From positions 1 to 14,350 of the forward strand of contig PWKX01000036.1 of assembly GCA_003559585.1 (NCBI GenBank): a stretch of 14,350 nucleotides of DNA, read 5' to 3'. The stretch's first letter is position 1. Every line of letters begins with the position of its first letter. Below, one piece after another: positions 1-9,227 of this stretch. The stretch comes from Mollicutes bacterium (lineage in GTDB: Bacteria; Bacillota_I; Bacilli_A; Izemoplasmatales; Izemoplasmataceae). The position numbers and the translations under genes are program-made. The notes under the pieces are model-generated. The model was not told where the DNA came from. It searched no databases and saw nothing but the letters and a program-made list of their open reading frames with translations.

Positions 1-2066
1 ACAATGACTTATTAAAAGAATTAAAAATGGGTGGTGTTATCGACATGGACACCGATGTTGTTTCTAGCATCACCAGCCATGATGCTGGTTACATTCAAAA
101 AGAACTTGAAACCATTGTCGGCTTACAAACCGATCAACCCTTTAAGCGTGCATTCCACCCCTACGGTGGCATTAACGTTGCTAAAAAAGCATTAGAGGCT
201 TACGGTTACACACTGTCTAATCGAATGGAAGAAATCTTTAATACCTATCGAAAAACACATAACCAAGGTGTTTTTGATGCATACACACAAGAGGTTAGAA
301 AAGCACGTCGTAGTGGTATCATCACCGGTTTACCCGATGGATATGGCCGCGGACGCATCATTGGCGATTACCGTCGTGCTGCCTTATATGGTATTGAGCG
401 ATTAATTGAAGAAAAAAGAATAGAAAAATCAAATTATAAAAGTCCTATGAACGAAAAAAATATACGTTTAAGGGAAGAAATTCAAGAACAAATCAACGCG
501 TTAAATGCTTTAATTGAACTTGGTGAGCGTTATGGTTTTGATTTAAGACAACCAGCAACCACAGCACAAGAAGCCATTCAATGGACTTATTTCGCTTATT
601 TAGCGGCTGTTAAAGAACAAAATGGCGCAGCGATGAGTTTAGGGCGTACGGCTACTTTCTTAGATATTTATCTTCAAAGAGATTTAAACGATGGTTTAAT
701 CACAGAAACAGATGCTCAAGAAATGATCGATCACTTTATCATGAAATTGCGTATGGTTAGATTTGCTAGAACACCAGAATATAACGATTTATTCACAGGC
801 GATCCCACTTGGGTCACAGAAAGTTTAGCAGGCATGGGTGAGGACGGGCGTTCTCTTGTGACCAAAACGACCTTCCGCTACTTACAAACCTTATATAATT
901 TAGACACCAGCGCTGAACCTAATTTAACGGTGCTTTGGAGTGATCGTTTGCCGCAAGCATTTAAGATTTTTTGTGCAAAAGTCAGCGCTGAAACCAGTTC
1001 TATTCAATATGAAAACGATGAAATCATGCGTCCTAAGCACGGGGATGATTACGCCATTGCTTGCTGTGTAAGCCCAATGACCATCGGTAAAGAAATGCAG
1101 TTTTTCGGTGCTCGAGCCAATTTAGCCAAAGCCCTATTATATGCCATTAATGGTGGTAAAGATGAAATCACAGGTGACACCATCATTCCGGGATTAAGTC
1201 TTTATGAAAAAGACACCCTTGAGTATGAAGATGTTATGAACCGGCTTGATTTTGTCATGGATTGGTTAAGTGAAACCTATGTAAGTGCATTAAACACCAT
1301 TCACTACATGCATGATAAATATGCTTATGAACGCATTCAAATGGCTTTTCATGATGCTGAGGTTATCAGAAATTTTGCCACAGGCATCGCTGGATTAAGT
1401 GTGGTGGCTGATAGTTTAAGTGCCATCAAATACGCAACGGTAAAACCGGTTTATAACGAAGACAAACGTTTAATCGTTGATTATCAAACCGAAGGCAAGT
1501 TCCCTTTTTATGGCAATAACGATGACCGTGTTGATGAGATTGCCAATGGGATTGTTCATATGTTCATGGAAAAACTACGTAAACAATACACCTACCGTGA
1601 AAGCGTCCCAACATTGAGCCTACTTACCATCACATCGAATGTCGTTTACGGAAAGAAAACTGGTAACACACCTGATGGACGTCAAACAGGTGAAGCCTTT
1701 GCACCAGGTGCTAATCCCATGCATGGGCGTGATCAAACAGGGGCTTTAAACTCATTACTCAGTGTGGCTAAACTACCAGCAGAAGACTGTGAAGATGGTA
1801 TTTCTAACACCTTTACATTAGTACCAAGTGTATTAAACAATGACAATGAAAACTTAGCAAACATCATTGATGGATACTTCACCAAAGGTGGTTACCACGT
1901 CAACATCAACATTCTAAACCGCGACCAACTCATCGATGCATACAACCATCCTGATAAATACCCAAACTTAACCATTAGAGTCTCTGGGTATGCGGTTAAC
2001 TTTGCAAAATTAACAAACCCACAAAAACAAGAAGTCATTGAAAGAACATTCCATGAAACACTCTAA
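1..2066 (+). CDS. pflB: Formate C-acetyltransferase (pyruvate formate-lyase), 5' end outside window
   Basis: Glycyl-radical enzyme that splits pyruvate plus CoA into acetyl-CoA and formate in the cytoplasm during anaerobic fermentation. The frame is open from base 3 to the TAA at 2064-2066, and residues upstream of the first visible ATG (base 27) still read as PFL, so this ATG is internal and roughly 60-70 N-terminal residues lie outside the window. The paired catalytic cysteines (ACCVSPM) are encoded at 1062-1067 and the glycyl-radical motif RVSGYAV has its Gly at 1986-1988, 26 codons from the end, as in Escherichia coli PflB. Other family blocks are YRKTHNQGVFD, GLPDGYGRGRIIGDYRR and TPDGRQTGEAFAPGANPMHGR (in part). 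It overlaps pflA by 14 nt, so enzyme and activase are probably translated from one mRNA. No key residue is missing in the visible part. Confidence 0.97.
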   Translation, partial: NDLLKELKMGGVIDMDTDVVSSITSHDAGYIQKELETIVGLQTDQPFKRAFHPYGGINVAKKALEAYGYTLSNRMEEIFNTYRKTHNQGVFDAYTQEVRKARRSGIITGLPDGYGRGRIIGDYRRAALYGIERLIEEKRIEKSNYKSPMNEKNIRLREEIQEQINALNALIELGERYGFDLRQPATTAQEAIQWTYFAYLAAVKEQNGAAMSLGRTATFLDIYLQRDLNDGLITETDAQEMIDHFIMKLRMVRFARTPEYNDLFTGDPTWVTESLAGMGEDGRSLVTKTTFRYLQTLYNLDTSAEPNLTVLWSDRLPQAFKIFCAKVSAETSSIQYENDEIMRPKHGDDYAIACCVSPMTIGKEMQFFGARANLAKALLYAINGGKDEITGDTIIPGLSLYEKDTLEYEDVMNRLDFVMDWLSETYVSALNTIHYMHDKYAYERIQMAFHDAEVIRNFATGIAGLSVVADSLSAIKYATVKPVYNEDKRLIVDYQTEGKFPFYGNNDDRVDEIANGIVHMFMEKLRKQYTYRESVPTLSLLTITSNVVYGKKTGNTPDGRQTGEAFAPGANPMHGRDQTGALNSLLSVAKLPAEDCEDGISNTFTLVPSVLNNDNENLANIIDGYFTKGGYHVNINILNRDQLIDAYNHPDKYPNLTIRVSGYAVNFAKLTNPQKQEVIERTFHETL

Positions 2067-2823
2067 AGGCAACATTCACAACATCGAAACATTTGGAACC
2101 TTTGATGGACCAGGTATTCGTTATGTGCTATTTTTACAAGGCTGTCCTTTCAAATGTGGGTTTTGCCATAACCGTGATAGTTGGTCCACGAAAACCAATA
2201 GCCTCATGAGTGTTGATGATGTCATGCAAGATTATGCGAACTATGAAGCTTTTTACAAAAAAGGGGGCATCACAGTTAGTGGTGGTGAACCATTAATGCA
2301 AGCGTCGTTTGTATATGATTTATTTAAAACCGCAAAAAACAAGCATATCCACACAACCCTAGACACCTCCGCGGCTTGCTATAACCCCAAAAACAACGCC
2401 ATCATCAAAGATGTGCTATCCCAAACCGACCTAGTGTTATTGGATATAAAACACATAGACAAACAAGCGCATCAAACTTTAACAGGTTCTTCTAATCACC
2501 ATGTTTTAGCCTTTTTAGACTTACTAGAAGCCTTAAACATAAAAACCATCATCAGACATGTCCTCATTCCAACCATTAACGATGATGAACAAAGCATTCT
2601 TTCCTTACAAAATCACTTGAAACATTACCACACAATCGAAAAAGTCGAAGTGTTGCCTTATCATACCAACGGCAAACACAAATGGACTGACTTAGGACTC
2701 GATTATCCATTAGAAGGCATTCCTCCCATGGAAAAAAGCGTCGCTATGGCAGTCGAAAAACGGTTAAATCAAAACCTTCCTCTTCACCAAACTTTATCTT
2801 CGGTGCAAAAAGACTACGCTTAA
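2053..2823 (+). CDS. pflA: Pyruvate formate-lyase activating enzyme (radical SAM)
   Basis: Installs the glycyl radical on PflB using S-adenosylmethionine and a [4Fe-4S] cluster. From the ATG at 2053 the protein has 256 residues, close to the roughly 246 of E. coli PflA. The cluster motif CxxxCxxC is C31-C35-C38 (GCPFKCGFCHNRD), followed by the SAM-binding ISGGEP-type block VSGGEPLMQ, DLVLLDIK and the C-terminal LPYHTNGKHKW typical of PflA. The frame also opens with a TTG at 2038, but homology starts just after ATG 2053 and a GAAAG sits about 8 nt before it, so the ATG is preferred. The start lies inside the end of pflB (14-nt overlap), which suggests translational coupling. A strong terminator follows the TAA directly. 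Confidence 0.96.
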   Translation: MKHSKGNIHNIETFGTFDGPGIRYVLFLQGCPFKCGFCHNRDSWSTKTNSLMSVDDVMQDYANYEAFYKKGGITVSGGEPLMQASFVYDLFKTAKNKHIHTTLDTSAACYNPKNNAIIKDVLSQTDLVLLDIKHIDKQAHQTLTGSSNHHVLAFLDLLEALNIKTIIRHVLIPTINDDEQSILSLQNHLKHYHTIEKVEVLPYHTNGKHKWTDLGLDYPLEGIPPMEKSVAMAVEKRLNQNLPLHQTLSSVQKDYA

Positions 2824-2825
2824 AT

Positions 2826-2855
2826 AAAACCCAAGCAAACACGCTTGGGTTTTTT
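2826..2855. terminator. Bidirectional intrinsic terminator between pflA and hisK
   Basis: Perfect 11-bp inverted repeat AAAACCCAAGC (2826-2836) / GCTTGGGTTTT (2843-2853) with a 6-nt loop, continued by T residues to 2855. On the minus strand the stem is followed by TTTTATTT. It can end both the pfl transcript and the convergent his transcript, which stops 4 nt beyond it. Confidence 0.93.
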
Positions 2856-2858
2856 AAT

Positions 2859-3659
2859 TCAGATCGTTATGAAATGTTTTTTTCTTTGTTTAAACACCGT
2901 AATTTTATCAAAGCCAGCGGTTTTCAACAAGGCGATGCCTTGATCAAAATCAGCTCGGTAGTCTTTAGGGTGATGCGCATCAGAACCTAAGGTGATAATC
3001 TCTCCACCTAAGGCTTGATAACGTTTGATCAAATCTAATTTAGGATGGGTATGCTTTAAACCATACCTTAAACCTGACATGTTAAGTTCAATGCCTTTTT
3101 GCTTTTCAATGATGATGTTTAAAATCTCATCAATCATTGGTTGATAAGCTTTAAAATCATAATCGTTAGTCTCTAGGGCATAACGAATGATGTAATCAAG
3201 ATGACCAACCACATCATAATGATCATAATTTTTAACCGCATTTAGCACAATTTCAAAATACCTTTGGAAAGCTTTTTCTTGGGTTTTTTCCTTAAAGAAA
3301 TCACCATTATAAAAATCTAATCCATCCCCGACATGAATGCTCATGATGATAAAGTCAAAATTATGTGCGTTTAAAAACGTGTCATAAGCTTCGTTTAAAT
3401 GAGGCTGATAGCCTATTTCCACACCCATGTTTAAGGTGACATTTGTGTTTTTTTGAAGTTGATTTAACCGGGTTCGATACGCGTAATAATCAGGGATGAT
3501 TTGAAACAATGATACCGGTGTATCTAAGTCAACATGGTCTGTAAAGGTTAAAGATGATATCCCTTGTAATTCGGCTTGCTCGATGTATGATTCAAAGGTC
3601 GCAGTCTCATCAGCATCTGGTGAAAAATTCGTGTGCATGTGTTGGTCTGGCATGCTCAT
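2859..3659 (-). CDS. hisK: Histidinol-phosphatase, PHP family
   Basis: Removes phosphate from L-histidinol phosphate, the penultimate intermediate of histidine synthesis. The 266-residue protein is a PHP-domain metallophosphoesterase: the N-terminal metal motif is D5-Q-H7-M-H9 (HxH), followed by FTDHVD, the MSIHVG block, VVGHLDYI and, near the C terminus, GSDAHHP. Length and blocks match the HisK/HisJ type used by Bacillus-like bacteria in place of the HAD-type phosphatase domain fused to HisB in enterics. That fits the monofunctional HisB found in this operon. The ATG at 3659 overlaps the hisIE stop (ATGA) and has a GGAGGC Shine-Dalgarno about 10 nt upstream. It is the last gene of the his operon and ends with TGA. 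Confidence 0.93.
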   Translation of the reverse strand: MSMPDQHMHTNFSPDADETATFESYIEQAELQGISSLTFTDHVDLDTPVSLFQIIPDYYAYRTRLNQLQKNTNVTLNMGVEIGYQPHLNEAYDTFLNAHNFDFIIMSIHVGDGLDFYNGDFFKEKTQEKAFQRYFEIVLNAVKNYDHYDVVGHLDYIIRYALETNDYDFKAYQPMIDEILNIIIEKQKGIELNMSGLRYGLKHTHPKLDLIKRYQALGGEIITLGSDAHHPKDYRADFDQGIALLKTAGFDKITVFKQRKKHFITI

Positions 3660-4273
3660 TGTCTGCGTGCCTCCAGTTGCGCCTCAATATCTTGTAGCGT
3701 GATGCCTTCATTTACCATCATCACCATCATATGATAAGCCAAATCCGCTATTTCATTAATGGTGTTATCTTTATCATTATTTTTTGCACCGATGATAACC
3801 TCGCTGGTTTCCTCGCCAACTTTTTTAAGAATTTTATCAAGCCCTTCATTAAATAAGTAGGTCGTGTAAGAGCCTTCTTTAGGGTTGTTTTTACGGTTTT
3901 CAAGTAACCCATAAAGGGCCTTTAAAATGGGTTGTTTGTTTTCTGTTTCAAGCACGGCATGATGGAAACAACTCATTTTCCCTGTATGGCAGGCTACGCC
4001 TGTTTGTTTTACCTTGATTAACAAACTATCAGCATCACAATCATAATAAAGCGCCAACACTGCTTGCACATTGCCACTGGTTTCCCCTTTTTTCCATAAT
4101 GATTGTCTTGATCTTGAATAGTAATGAGCATAGCCTGATGACAAGGTTTTATTTAGGGCTGTTTCATTCATATACGCCAACATTAAAACTTCTTGTGTGT
4201 CAACCGATTGTGCCACCACAGGCACCAAACCATCGGCGTTGTATTGTATGTCATTGACATTAAGTGTTTTCAT
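3656..4273 (-). CDS. hisI: Bifunctional phosphoribosyl-AMP cyclohydrolase / phosphoribosyl-ATP pyrophosphatase
   Basis: Catalyses the second and third steps of histidine synthesis: HisE hydrolyses PR-ATP to PR-AMP, and HisI opens the purine ring to give ProFAR. Residues 1 to about 110 are the HisI cyclohydrolase domain, with the metal-binding DCDAD at 78-82 and cysteines C95 and C102 in VACHTGKMSCF. Residues from about 115 to 205 are the HisE domain, an alpha-helical pyrophosphohydrolase with KVGEETSEV at 151-159. The order HisI-HisE is the usual fusion (often written hisIE). The start has a good Shine-Dalgarno (AAGGTGG) inside hisF and a 4-nt ATGA overlap with it. All motifs are intact, so both activities are expected. 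Confidence 0.95.
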   Translation of the reverse strand: MKTLNVNDIQYNADGLVPVVAQSVDTQEVLMLAYMNETALNKTLSSGYAHYYSRSRQSLWKKGETSGNVQAVLALYYDCDADSLLIKVKQTGVACHTGKMSCFHHAVLETENKQPILKALYGLLENRKNNPKEGSYTTYLFNEGLDKILKKVGEETSEVIIGAKNNDKDNTINEIADLAYHMMVMMVNEGITLQDIEAQLEARRQ

Positions 4274-5034
4274 CGTTCCACCTTCAATCTAACTAAAATA
4301 TTGTGTTCATGTAACGTTTGCTTTAATGATTCAATGGCAATTTCCCCAAAATGAAACACACTGGCCGCTAACAAGCCATCCGCATACGGGGCAGCCTCGA
4401 TAAAGTGAGAAACCTTTCCGGCACCACCAGAAGCGATTATTGGAACTGTGAGTGTTTCTTTTAGTTGTTTAAGTAAGGCAATATCATAACCTTGTTTCAT
4501 GCCATCGGCGTCCATCGCGTTCATCACGATTTCACCAGCGCCTAAGGCCACTCCCTGCTTGGCCCATTCAATCACGTCTAAGTTTGTTTGGTTGCGACCA
4601 CCCTCTGTATAAACAAGGTAACGATCGCCAACTTTTTTACCATCAATAGACAACACCACGCACTGTGATCCGAAACGTGCAGCGGCTTCTTTAATTAAAC
4701 TAGGGTTGTGCACAGCCGCAGAGTTCACGCTCACTTTATCGGCGCCTTTATGTAAAATCTTCACAAAATCTTCAACGGTTTTAACACCACCACCGACACT
4801 AAAGGGAATATCGATTTCTTTGGCTACTTTCTCAACAAATTCTAATGAAATGGCTCGCTTTTCATTGGATGCGGTGATGTCATAAAACACAAGTTCATCA
4901 GCGCCTTCTAAAGCATAGCGTTTCGCAAGCACCGCTGGGTCTTCAACGTCTTTAATCTCAGTAAATTTTTGACCTTTCACTGTTCTGCCATTACGAACAT
5001 CTAAACACGGTATGATCCGTTTAGCTAACATCAT
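4270..5034 (-). CDS. hisF: Imidazole glycerol phosphate synthase, cyclase subunit
   Basis: Works with HisH: it uses ammonia channelled from HisH to convert PRFAR into imidazole glycerol phosphate and AICAR. The 254-residue TIM barrel carries both catalytic aspartates, D12 in IPCLDV and D131 in LSIDGK, matching D11 and D130 of the Thermotoga enzyme. The phosphate-binding strands SVGGGV and ASGGAG are present. The first of two consecutive ATG codons (5034) forms the ATGA overlap with hisA and has AAAGGA about 6-7 nt upstream, so it is taken as the start. The AICAR produced feeds purine synthesis. Confidence 0.97.
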   Translation of the reverse strand: MMLAKRIIPCLDVRNGRTVKGQKFTEIKDVEDPAVLAKRYALEGADELVFYDITASNEKRAISLEFVEKVAKEIDIPFSVGGGVKTVEDFVKILHKGADKVSVNSAAVHNPSLIKEAAARFGSQCVVLSIDGKKVGDRYLVYTEGGRNQTNLDVIEWAKQGVALGAGEIVMNAMDADGMKQGYDIALLKQLKETLTVPIIASGGAGKVSHFIEAAPYADGLLAASVFHFGEIAIESLKQTLHEHNILVRLKVER

Positions 5035-5732
5035 AACACATCCTTTAACGAGATGGTTCCCTCATACAACGCTTTACCGATAATGGCTCCGTAAAGATTT
5101 AATGTTTTAAGCGCATCAACGTCTTTTTTGGTCGTCACACCACCACTAGCAATCACTTGAATAGCCGATGTTTTTTGAATGGCTTCATACATCGAGATAT
5201 TAGGTCCTGCCATCATTCCGTCCTTAGCAATATCGGTGTAAACAATGGTTTGAACCCCAATGGTATTCAGTGTTTGTATTAAGGTAAGACTATCAACTTG
5301 GGAGGTATTTACCCAGCCCCCTGTAGCGACCAAGCCATCTTTGGCATCCAAAGACACGATGATGCGTTCTTGGTATTGTTGGACAAGGCTCTTTAACGCA
5401 GTTTGATTGTCAATCGCCATCGATCCTACAATGACATAGTCAATCCCTTGGTCTAAATACGCTTTAGCGGTGGCGACATCTCTAATGCCACCACCTAGTT
5501 CAACGGTTAAATTCGTTTCTTTTACAATCGATAAAATCACATCACGGTTCACCGGTTTGCCTTCTTTAGCCCCATCTAAATCAACCACATGAAGGCGCGT
5601 TGCGCCAGCTTTTTCAAATGCTTTAGCAACCGCTAGTGGATCATCAGCATACCTAGTTTCTTGCTTGTAATCGCCTTGCTTTAATCTAACAGCTCGACCT
5701 TGATAAATATCAATCGCTGGTATAACAATCAT
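5031..5732 (-). CDS. hisA: ProFAR isomerase
   Basis: 1-(5-phosphoribosyl)-5-[(5-phosphoribosylamino)methylideneamino]imidazole-4-carboxamide isomerase, the fourth step (Amadori rearrangement of ProFAR to PRFAR). The 233-residue TIM barrel is a paralogue of HisF. General acid/base aspartates are D8 (PAIDIYQGRAVRL) and D129 (VSLDAKDG), with YTDIAKDG at 165-172 and phosphate sites ELGGGIR and ASGGV. No sign of the actinobacterial PriA dual-function type was looked for beyond length and motifs. It overlaps hisH and hisF by 4 nt each, and AAGGAG lies about 9 nt before its ATG. Confidence 0.96.
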   Translation of the reverse strand: MIVIPAIDIYQGRAVRLKQGDYKQETRYADDPLAVAKAFEKAGATRLHVVDLDGAKEGKPVNRDVILSIVKETNLTVELGGGIRDVATAKAYLDQGIDYVIVGSMAIDNQTALKSLVQQYQERIIVSLDAKDGLVATGGWVNTSQVDSLTLIQTLNTIGVQTIVYTDIAKDGMMAGPNISMYEAIQKTSAIQVIASGGVTTKKDVDALKTLNLYGAIIGKALYEGTISLKDVL

Positions 5733-6334
5733 GCAATCATCTCCTTATACGCTTTTAACAACTTGGCCCCAACAGGAACACTTTTTTCTGGATGAAACTG
5801 CATACCATAAACGGACTTTACACCCGTGATTGCTGGTACGCTTCCATCATAATCAGTATCAGCAATCACAGTATCTTGTGTGGTCTTAGCTAAATATGAA
5901 TGGACGAAATACACATAATCATTTGGTTTAATATATTTTAAAATAGGATGATTAGGTTGGTTAAAACGCAATTGATTCCAACCCATGTGTGGCACGTTTA
6001 AATCCGTATTGAAACGGGTGATTTTGCCCGGTAATAACCCAAGGCCTTCATGCGTACCAAACTCATCACTTGATTCATATAAAAGCTGCATACCTAGACA
6101 AATACCTAATAACGGTTTATTTTGTTTGACATGGTCATAAATATAAGGGATTAACCCTGTTTGTTTTAACGCATTCATAGCACCCTTAAACGCACCAACA
6201 CCCGGTAAAATCAGTGAATCTGCGTTTTTTATATCCTCAACTTGACGACTAACCAACAACTCAAAACCAGCTTTTTTAAAACTTTGAATCACACTGCCTA
6301 AATTACCCACATCATAATCAATGATTACATGCAT
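5729..6334 (-). CDS. hisH: Imidazole glycerol phosphate synthase, glutamine amidotransferase subunit
   Basis: Hydrolyses glutamine and passes ammonia to HisF. The 201-residue class I glutaminase has the full catalytic triad: nucleophile C79 in LLGICLGMQLL, and H181 and E183 in MQFHPEKS. The oxyanion-strand motif PGVGAF (44-49) is present. The ATG abuts the hisB stop codon exactly, with AAAGGGG upstream inside hisB; it is the only junction in the operon without overlap. Its place next to hisA and hisF matches the common hisH-A-F-I core order. Confidence 0.97.
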   Translation of the reverse strand: MHVIIDYDVGNLGSVIQSFKKAGFELLVSRQVEDIKNADSLILPGVGAFKGAMNALKQTGLIPYIYDHVKQNKPLLGICLGMQLLYESSDEFGTHEGLGLLPGKITRFNTDLNVPHMGWNQLRFNQPNHPILKYIKPNDYVYFVHSYLAKTTQDTVIADTDYDGSVPAITGVKSVYGMQFHPEKSVPVGAKLLKAYKEMIA

Positions 6335-6916
6335 TTAAAGCACCCCTTTAGTTGAGCGTATTTCACGCCCTTCAATGCTGATGGCTTCTTTTACAAGTCG
6401 CCCTAATGATTTAAAGATACCCTCAATTTTATGATGATCGTTATCGCCGTATAGTACCTGCATATGCAACGTTACACGAGCGTTCTGAACAAAGGCTACA
6501 AAAAACTCTTTAAAGTTTTCACAGGCCATAGAACCGATGTTTTCTCTTTGCAATTGATCATCATAAACCAAGCAAGCACGGTTTGATAAATCAAGCGCCC
6601 CTCTAATTAACGATTCATCCATCGGCGTGAGGTTATCCGCATACCGTTTAATCCCTTTTTTATCGTTTAAAGCTTTTTGAAAGGCTTCACCTAAAACAAT
6701 ACCCACATCTTCAACAGTATGATGTCCATCCACCTCTAAATCACCTTCAGCTTTAAGATCAAGATTGATGCCTGCATGAAAGGCGAATAACGTTAACATG
6801 TGATCAAAAAAGGCAATACCAGTATTGATCGATGGCGTTGCTTTTTCATCAAGGTTTAAACTTAAGGCAATGGTTGTTTCTTTTGTGTTTCTTTTAATCG
6901 TTGCTTGTCTCATCAT
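6335..6916 (-). CDS. hisB: Imidazoleglycerol-phosphate dehydratase (monofunctional)
   Basis: Dehydrates imidazole glycerol phosphate to imidazole acetol phosphate. At 193 residues it consists only of the IGPD domain; the N-terminal phosphatase domain of the E. coli HisB fusion is absent, and hisK supplies that activity. Metal-binding histidine clusters are visible in the two repeats: FDHML (37-41) with HH at 65-66 (DGHHTVEDVG), and HH at 161-162 (DNDHHKIEG). The start is the first of two ATGs, preceded by a near-perfect AAAGGAGG with 4-5 nt spacing and overlapping the hisC stop by 4 nt. Confidence 0.96.
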   Translation of the reverse strand: MMRQATIKRNTKETTIALSLNLDEKATPSINTGIAFFDHMLTLFAFHAGINLDLKAEGDLEVDGHHTVEDVGIVLGEAFQKALNDKKGIKRYADNLTPMDESLIRGALDLSNRACLVYDDQLQRENIGSMACENFKEFFVAFVQNARVTLHMQVLYGDNDHHKIEGIFKSLGRLVKEAISIEGREIRSTKGVL

Positions 6917-7938
6917 AAAACCTCCTTTAATGCATTGATTAATGCTCTGTTATCAGATTCACTGCCAACACTAATACGAAAATAGCCGGGTTCAAATGAC
7001 GCAAAGTTGCGAATAAGAATGCCTTGTTCGATTAACCATTCATCTAATTCAATCACCGGGCTTTTTACAAACAAAAAATTAGCTTGTGATGGATACACGA
7101 TAAACCCGAGATTACTAAGCGCTTCTTTCAGAATCATTTTTCTTTCAATCACACCGTTTATAAACGATTGAACAGCTTGCTTTTTCTCTAAAGCTTTCAC
7201 ACCAAGTTGTTGACTTAATAGATTCACATTATAAGGGGTTTTAACCTTTAACAATGACGCCATAATACCTGGTGATGTACTCATGTATCCTAACCGGGCC
7301 CCAGCTAAACCAAATGCTTTTGAGAAGGTTCTTGAGACAATGAGATTATCATAATCTTTCGCCTCTTTTAAAAAACTTTGCGACCCATCTGTAAAATCCA
7401 TATAGGCTTCATCTAACAACACCAAAGCATCTGTATTGTTGATCAGTTTGGCTATATCAGCTTTAGCCGGTTGATAACCAGTTGGATTATTTGGGGTACA
7501 AACAATGATTAACTTAGGTTTGATGGTATGTGCGACGGTGATGAGTTTGTCTATATCATATGATAGATCCTTTTCAACAGGCACACTGACAAACGTGCCG
7601 CCGTGCATCGTTGTATAAACATCATACATTGTAAATGATGGGTTAAATGACAATACCTTGTCACCTGGTGCCACATATGTCTTAATGATCAGTTCTATCA
7701 ATTCACTAGAACCACTGCCAACCATTAAATGGGTCGAGTTCATATCAAAATATGAGCCCAGTGCTTCTTTTAAGCCGTTCGCATTGGTATCAGGATAAAG
7801 GTTTATATCTAAATGTTCTAACACCAAGCCATCTTTAAACAAATAATTCGCACTTTCATTGGCATCTAGTTTGATGCTAACATTGACATCCTTAACACGG
7901 TAAGGGTTTAACTGCTCAATAGCTGGTTTGGTTTTCAT
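6913..7938 (-). CDS. hisC: Histidinol-phosphate aminotransferase
   Basis: PLP enzyme that transfers an amino group from glutamate to imidazole acetol phosphate, giving histidinol phosphate. The 341-residue fold-type I aminotransferase has the Schiff-base lysine K207 in SRTFSKAFGLAGARLGY, the PLP-ring contact D176 in LLDEAY, N151 in PNNPTGY and the substrate-binding ANES near residue 26. Length is typical of bacterial HisC (340-360). Many low-GC bacteria use this enzyme also for aromatic amino acids, but the operon position makes histidine its main role. It overlaps hisD and hisB by 4 nt each, with GGTGAG before the ATG. Confidence 0.96.
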   Translation of the reverse strand: MKTKPAIEQLNPYRVKDVNVSIKLDANESANYLFKDGLVLEHLDINLYPDTNANGLKEALGSYFDMNSTHLMVGSGSSELIELIIKTYVAPGDKVLSFNPSFTMYDVYTTMHGGTFVSVPVEKDLSYDIDKLITVAHTIKPKLIIVCTPNNPTGYQPAKADIAKLINNTDALVLLDEAYMDFTDGSQSFLKEAKDYDNLIVSRTFSKAFGLAGARLGYMSTSPGIMASLLKVKTPYNVNLLSQQLGVKALEKKQAVQSFINGVIERKMILKEALSNLGFIVYPSQANFLFVKSPVIELDEWLIEQGILIRNFASFEPGYFRISVGSESDNRALINALKEVL

Positions 7939-9227
7939 GAGCGCTCACCATCTTTCATTCGTATTTTAATGGCTTTTGCATGAGCATATAGCCCTTCTTC
8001 TTCGGCGATCGTGATTGTATCTTTTGCGGCGTCCATAAATGCTTGTTTAGAATAGTTAATGATAGAAGTGGCTTTCATGAAATCGGTGGTAGATAGTGCG
8101 CTACTGAATCGTGCTGTTGCACTTGTTGGCAGAGTGTGGTTGGGTCCAGCTAAATAATCACCGAGTGGTTCAGGGCTGTATGAACCAATAAATAAAGCGC
8201 CAGCGTTGTTAATCTTACCCGCCACCACCTCAGCGTTTGCTGTCATCACTTCACAGTGTTCTGGGGCAATTCGATTGGCAAGTTCAATGCTTTGTTCTAT
8301 GTTTTCAGTGACGATGATGCCACCAAAATTACGTAATGACTGTTCAATCATTTTAGCTCTTGGCTGCGTTCGCGTTTGTGAGATTAAGGCTTCTTTTACC
8401 TTTAATGCCACCTGTTCATCATCAATGAGAACAATGGCGGAGGCATACTCATCATGTTCGGCTTGTGACAACATATCACTGGCGATGTATGCCGGGTTGG
8501 CTGATTTGTCTGCAACAATGGTTATTTCTGAAGGGCCTGCGATCATGTCGATTCCGACATACCCCGCTACCATTCGCTTCGCAATGGCAACATAGATATT
8601 CCCGGGTCCCACAATTTTATCAACTTTTGGAACGGACTCAGTCCCAAAAGTAAGGGCAGCGATGGCTTGTGCACCACCAATCATATAAATCTCTTCTACC
8701 CCCGATAACCTTGCCGCAACCAATAATGAATCCTTCAAGGTGCCATCAGGTTGTGGTGGGCTAACCATCACAATTTTTTTAACCCCTGCTATTTTTGCAG
8801 GCAAAGCATTCATCAAGACCGTTGATGGGTAAGCGGCAGTCCCACCTGGTATATAAAGACCAACGCGCTCAATGGCGCTAAATCGTTGACCAACAACAGC
8901 GCCTTTTTCATCAATAGTAAAGTCCTTAGGTCGTTGTTTTTCATGAAACAATTCAATGTTTTTAGCGGCTGTTTTTAATGCGTTTAAAAGAGCAGGATCA
9001 ATACGTTTAAATGCGGCATCGATGTCTTTAGCGTTCACCTTAAGGGTTGATATATCAACATTATCAAACCGTTTTGTATAGGCAAACAACGCTTGATCCT
9101 TATCTTGTTTAACCGTTTTTAATATCTCATCTACCGCATCGTTCACCGCATCAAATTCAAATTGATTTCTATTTAAGATTCGTTTTAAGTTCTCAGGATT
9201 ATCCTTAGCATATGTCAATTCAATCAT
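7935..9227 (-). CDS. hisD: Histidinol dehydrogenase
   Basis: NAD- and zinc-dependent enzyme that oxidises L-histidinol twice to L-histidine, the last step of the pathway. The 430 residues match the family length. Zinc and substrate ligands equivalent to E. coli Q259, H262, D360 and H419 are all present as Q255 and H258 (SQAEHDE), D357 (LGDYLAGPNHTLPT) and H416; the catalytic pair is E323-H324 (APEHCEV). The GLYIPGGTAAYPSTVLMN block is also intact. It overlaps hisG by 8 nt and hisC by 4 nt. Its own Shine-Dalgarno is weak (AAAGG, about 13 nt before the ATG), so it may depend on coupling to hisG. Confidence 0.97.
   Translation of the reverse strand: MIELTYAKDNPENLKRILNRNQFEFDAVNDAVDEILKTVKQDKDQALFAYTKRFDNVDISTLKVNAKDIDAAFKRIDPALLNALKTAAKNIELFHEKQRPKDFTIDEKGAVVGQRFSAIERVGLYIPGGTAAYPSTVLMNALPAKIAGVKKIVMVSPPQPDGTLKDSLLVAARLSGVEEIYMIGGAQAIAALTFGTESVPKVDKIVGPGNIYVAIAKRMVAGYVGIDMIAGPSEITIVADKSANPAYIASDMLSQAEHDEYASAIVLIDDEQVALKVKEALISQTRTQPRAKMIEQSLRNFGGIIVTENIEQSIELANRIAPEHCEVMTANAEVVAGKINNAGALFIGSYSPEPLGDYLAGPNHTLPTSATARFSSALSTTDFMKATSIINYSKQAFMDAAKDTITIAEEEGLYAHAKAIKIRMKDGERS

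Noticed and set aside
2038..2052. TTG start for pflA, adding five residues
   Set aside because: The ATG at 2053 fits the family N terminus better, and TTG has no clear Shine-Dalgarno.
8206..8653. Plus-strand frames inside hisD
   Set aside because: They are antisense shadows of a fully conserved hisD; the Cys/Ser-rich composition resembles no protein family I know.
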